This document shows, piece after piece, positions 63,707 through 64,000 of a stretch of DNA of 64,000 nucleotides. Every line of letters starts with the position of its first letter. Within the stretch, counting starts at the first letter, position 1. The position numbers and the translations under genes were made by a program. Below the pieces are notes generated by a model. That model worked only from the letters and a program-made list of their open reading frames with translations, was not told where the DNA came from and did no database searches. Location of the stretch: assembly GCA_016861105.1 (NCBI GenBank), contig BOKS01000001.1:1-64000 (forward strand), written 5' to 3'. The DNA comes from Betaproteobacteria bacterium (GTDB lineage: Bacteria > Pseudomonadota > Gammaproteobacteria > Burkholderiales > Casimicrobiaceae).

Positions 63707-64000
63707 GCGGCGCGCGCGCGACCCGGCGCCGCCGCGGCAGAGCACCGTCGCAGGCAGCGGTCGGTCTGACGGCGCTCGATGGCGCTCCACAGCGCGCCAC
63801 GGCGCGTTCGTCGAGGAACGCCGCGCGGTCGAGGGGGTCGCTGCTCGAAGCCAGCAGGCTGGCGATGTCCTCCGCGCGATGGTCCTCACGCTGCCCACCG
63901 TCGGCATCCGGTCCGCCTGCGCGCTTCGCGAGGCGACCGAGCGCGCCTGCGGAGTCGGCGCGGCATGCTGCTTCGTGGCGGCGCTCGCCGCGATCCTGCG
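63707..64000. other. Terminal 294 bases without a confident gene
   Basis: Two partial frames reach the edge. A + frame from ATG 63880 starts MVLTLPTVGIRSACALREAT with hydrophobic residues at the edge. A minus frame carries EDIASLLASSSDPLDRAAFL. Either could belong to a gene beyond the window, but neither can be called. Confidence 0.3.

Overview
The window is very GC-rich, densely coded DNA of proteobacterial type. A betaproteobacterium is the best guess. The reasons are a membrane-bound [NiFe] hydrogenase locus with gene order equivalent to hoxKGZ / hoxMLOQRTV / hypABFCDEX of Cupriavidus necator, a PEP-CTERM gene with a sigma-54 promoter, FNR-type operators and an IS481-type insertion sequence end. 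I saw no tRNA, rRNA or CRISPR array.

Layout. 1-131: one end of an IS481-like element. 295-3685 (minus): an operon of an isochorismatase-type hydrolase, an isocitrate lyase/PEP mutase family lyase and two paralogous PuuE-like deacetylases. 3886-12354: membrane and stress genes (CPA2 antiporter, tandem UspA, fatty acid hydroxylase, a tiny PEP-CTERM peptide and a divergent DUF305 gene behind facing sigma-54-like promoters, an NfeD/slipin pair, a PrsW-like protease). 12933-16126: a decaheme MtrA/MtoA-type cytochrome and its MtrB-type outer-membrane barrel, closed by a strong terminator. 16233-25370 (minus): a nine-gene V/A-type ATPase operon followed by a RatA/COQ10-like gene and a cNMP-binding protein.

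25515-45981: the hydrogenase locus. The structural genes encode a six-cysteine proximal-cluster small subunit of the O2-tolerant (group 1d) kind, a large subunit and cytochrome b. Four unrelated genes (HigA-like, MgtA-like P-type ATPase, two exported unknowns) separate them from the maturation genes, which end in hypX, the gene for aerobic CO-ligand synthesis. Both hydrogenase transcription units carry the same GTAAC-N7-GTTAC palindrome and an FNR-like box.

46047-59742: a periplasmic electron-transfer and sulfur island. It holds an 11-heme cytochrome with a cytochrome b partner, a NapC-like cytochrome with eight heme sites, a small cytochrome c, a TPR protein, an exported rhodanese, a PsrABC/PhsABC-type molybdoenzyme, another rhodanese, an ArsR regulator, a cytochrome c fused to three rhodanese domains, and a second copy of the small cytochrome c. 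Its first gene has an FNR box differing by one base from that of the hydrogenase. 59841-64000: a small exported protein, guanine deaminase, an AraC regulator and a methyltransferase.

Working model (inference): under low oxygen an FNR-like regulator turns on H2 oxidation and a set of quinol-linked multiheme complexes that exchange electrons with periplasmic sulfur compounds, while MtrAB gives a separate route across the outer membrane.
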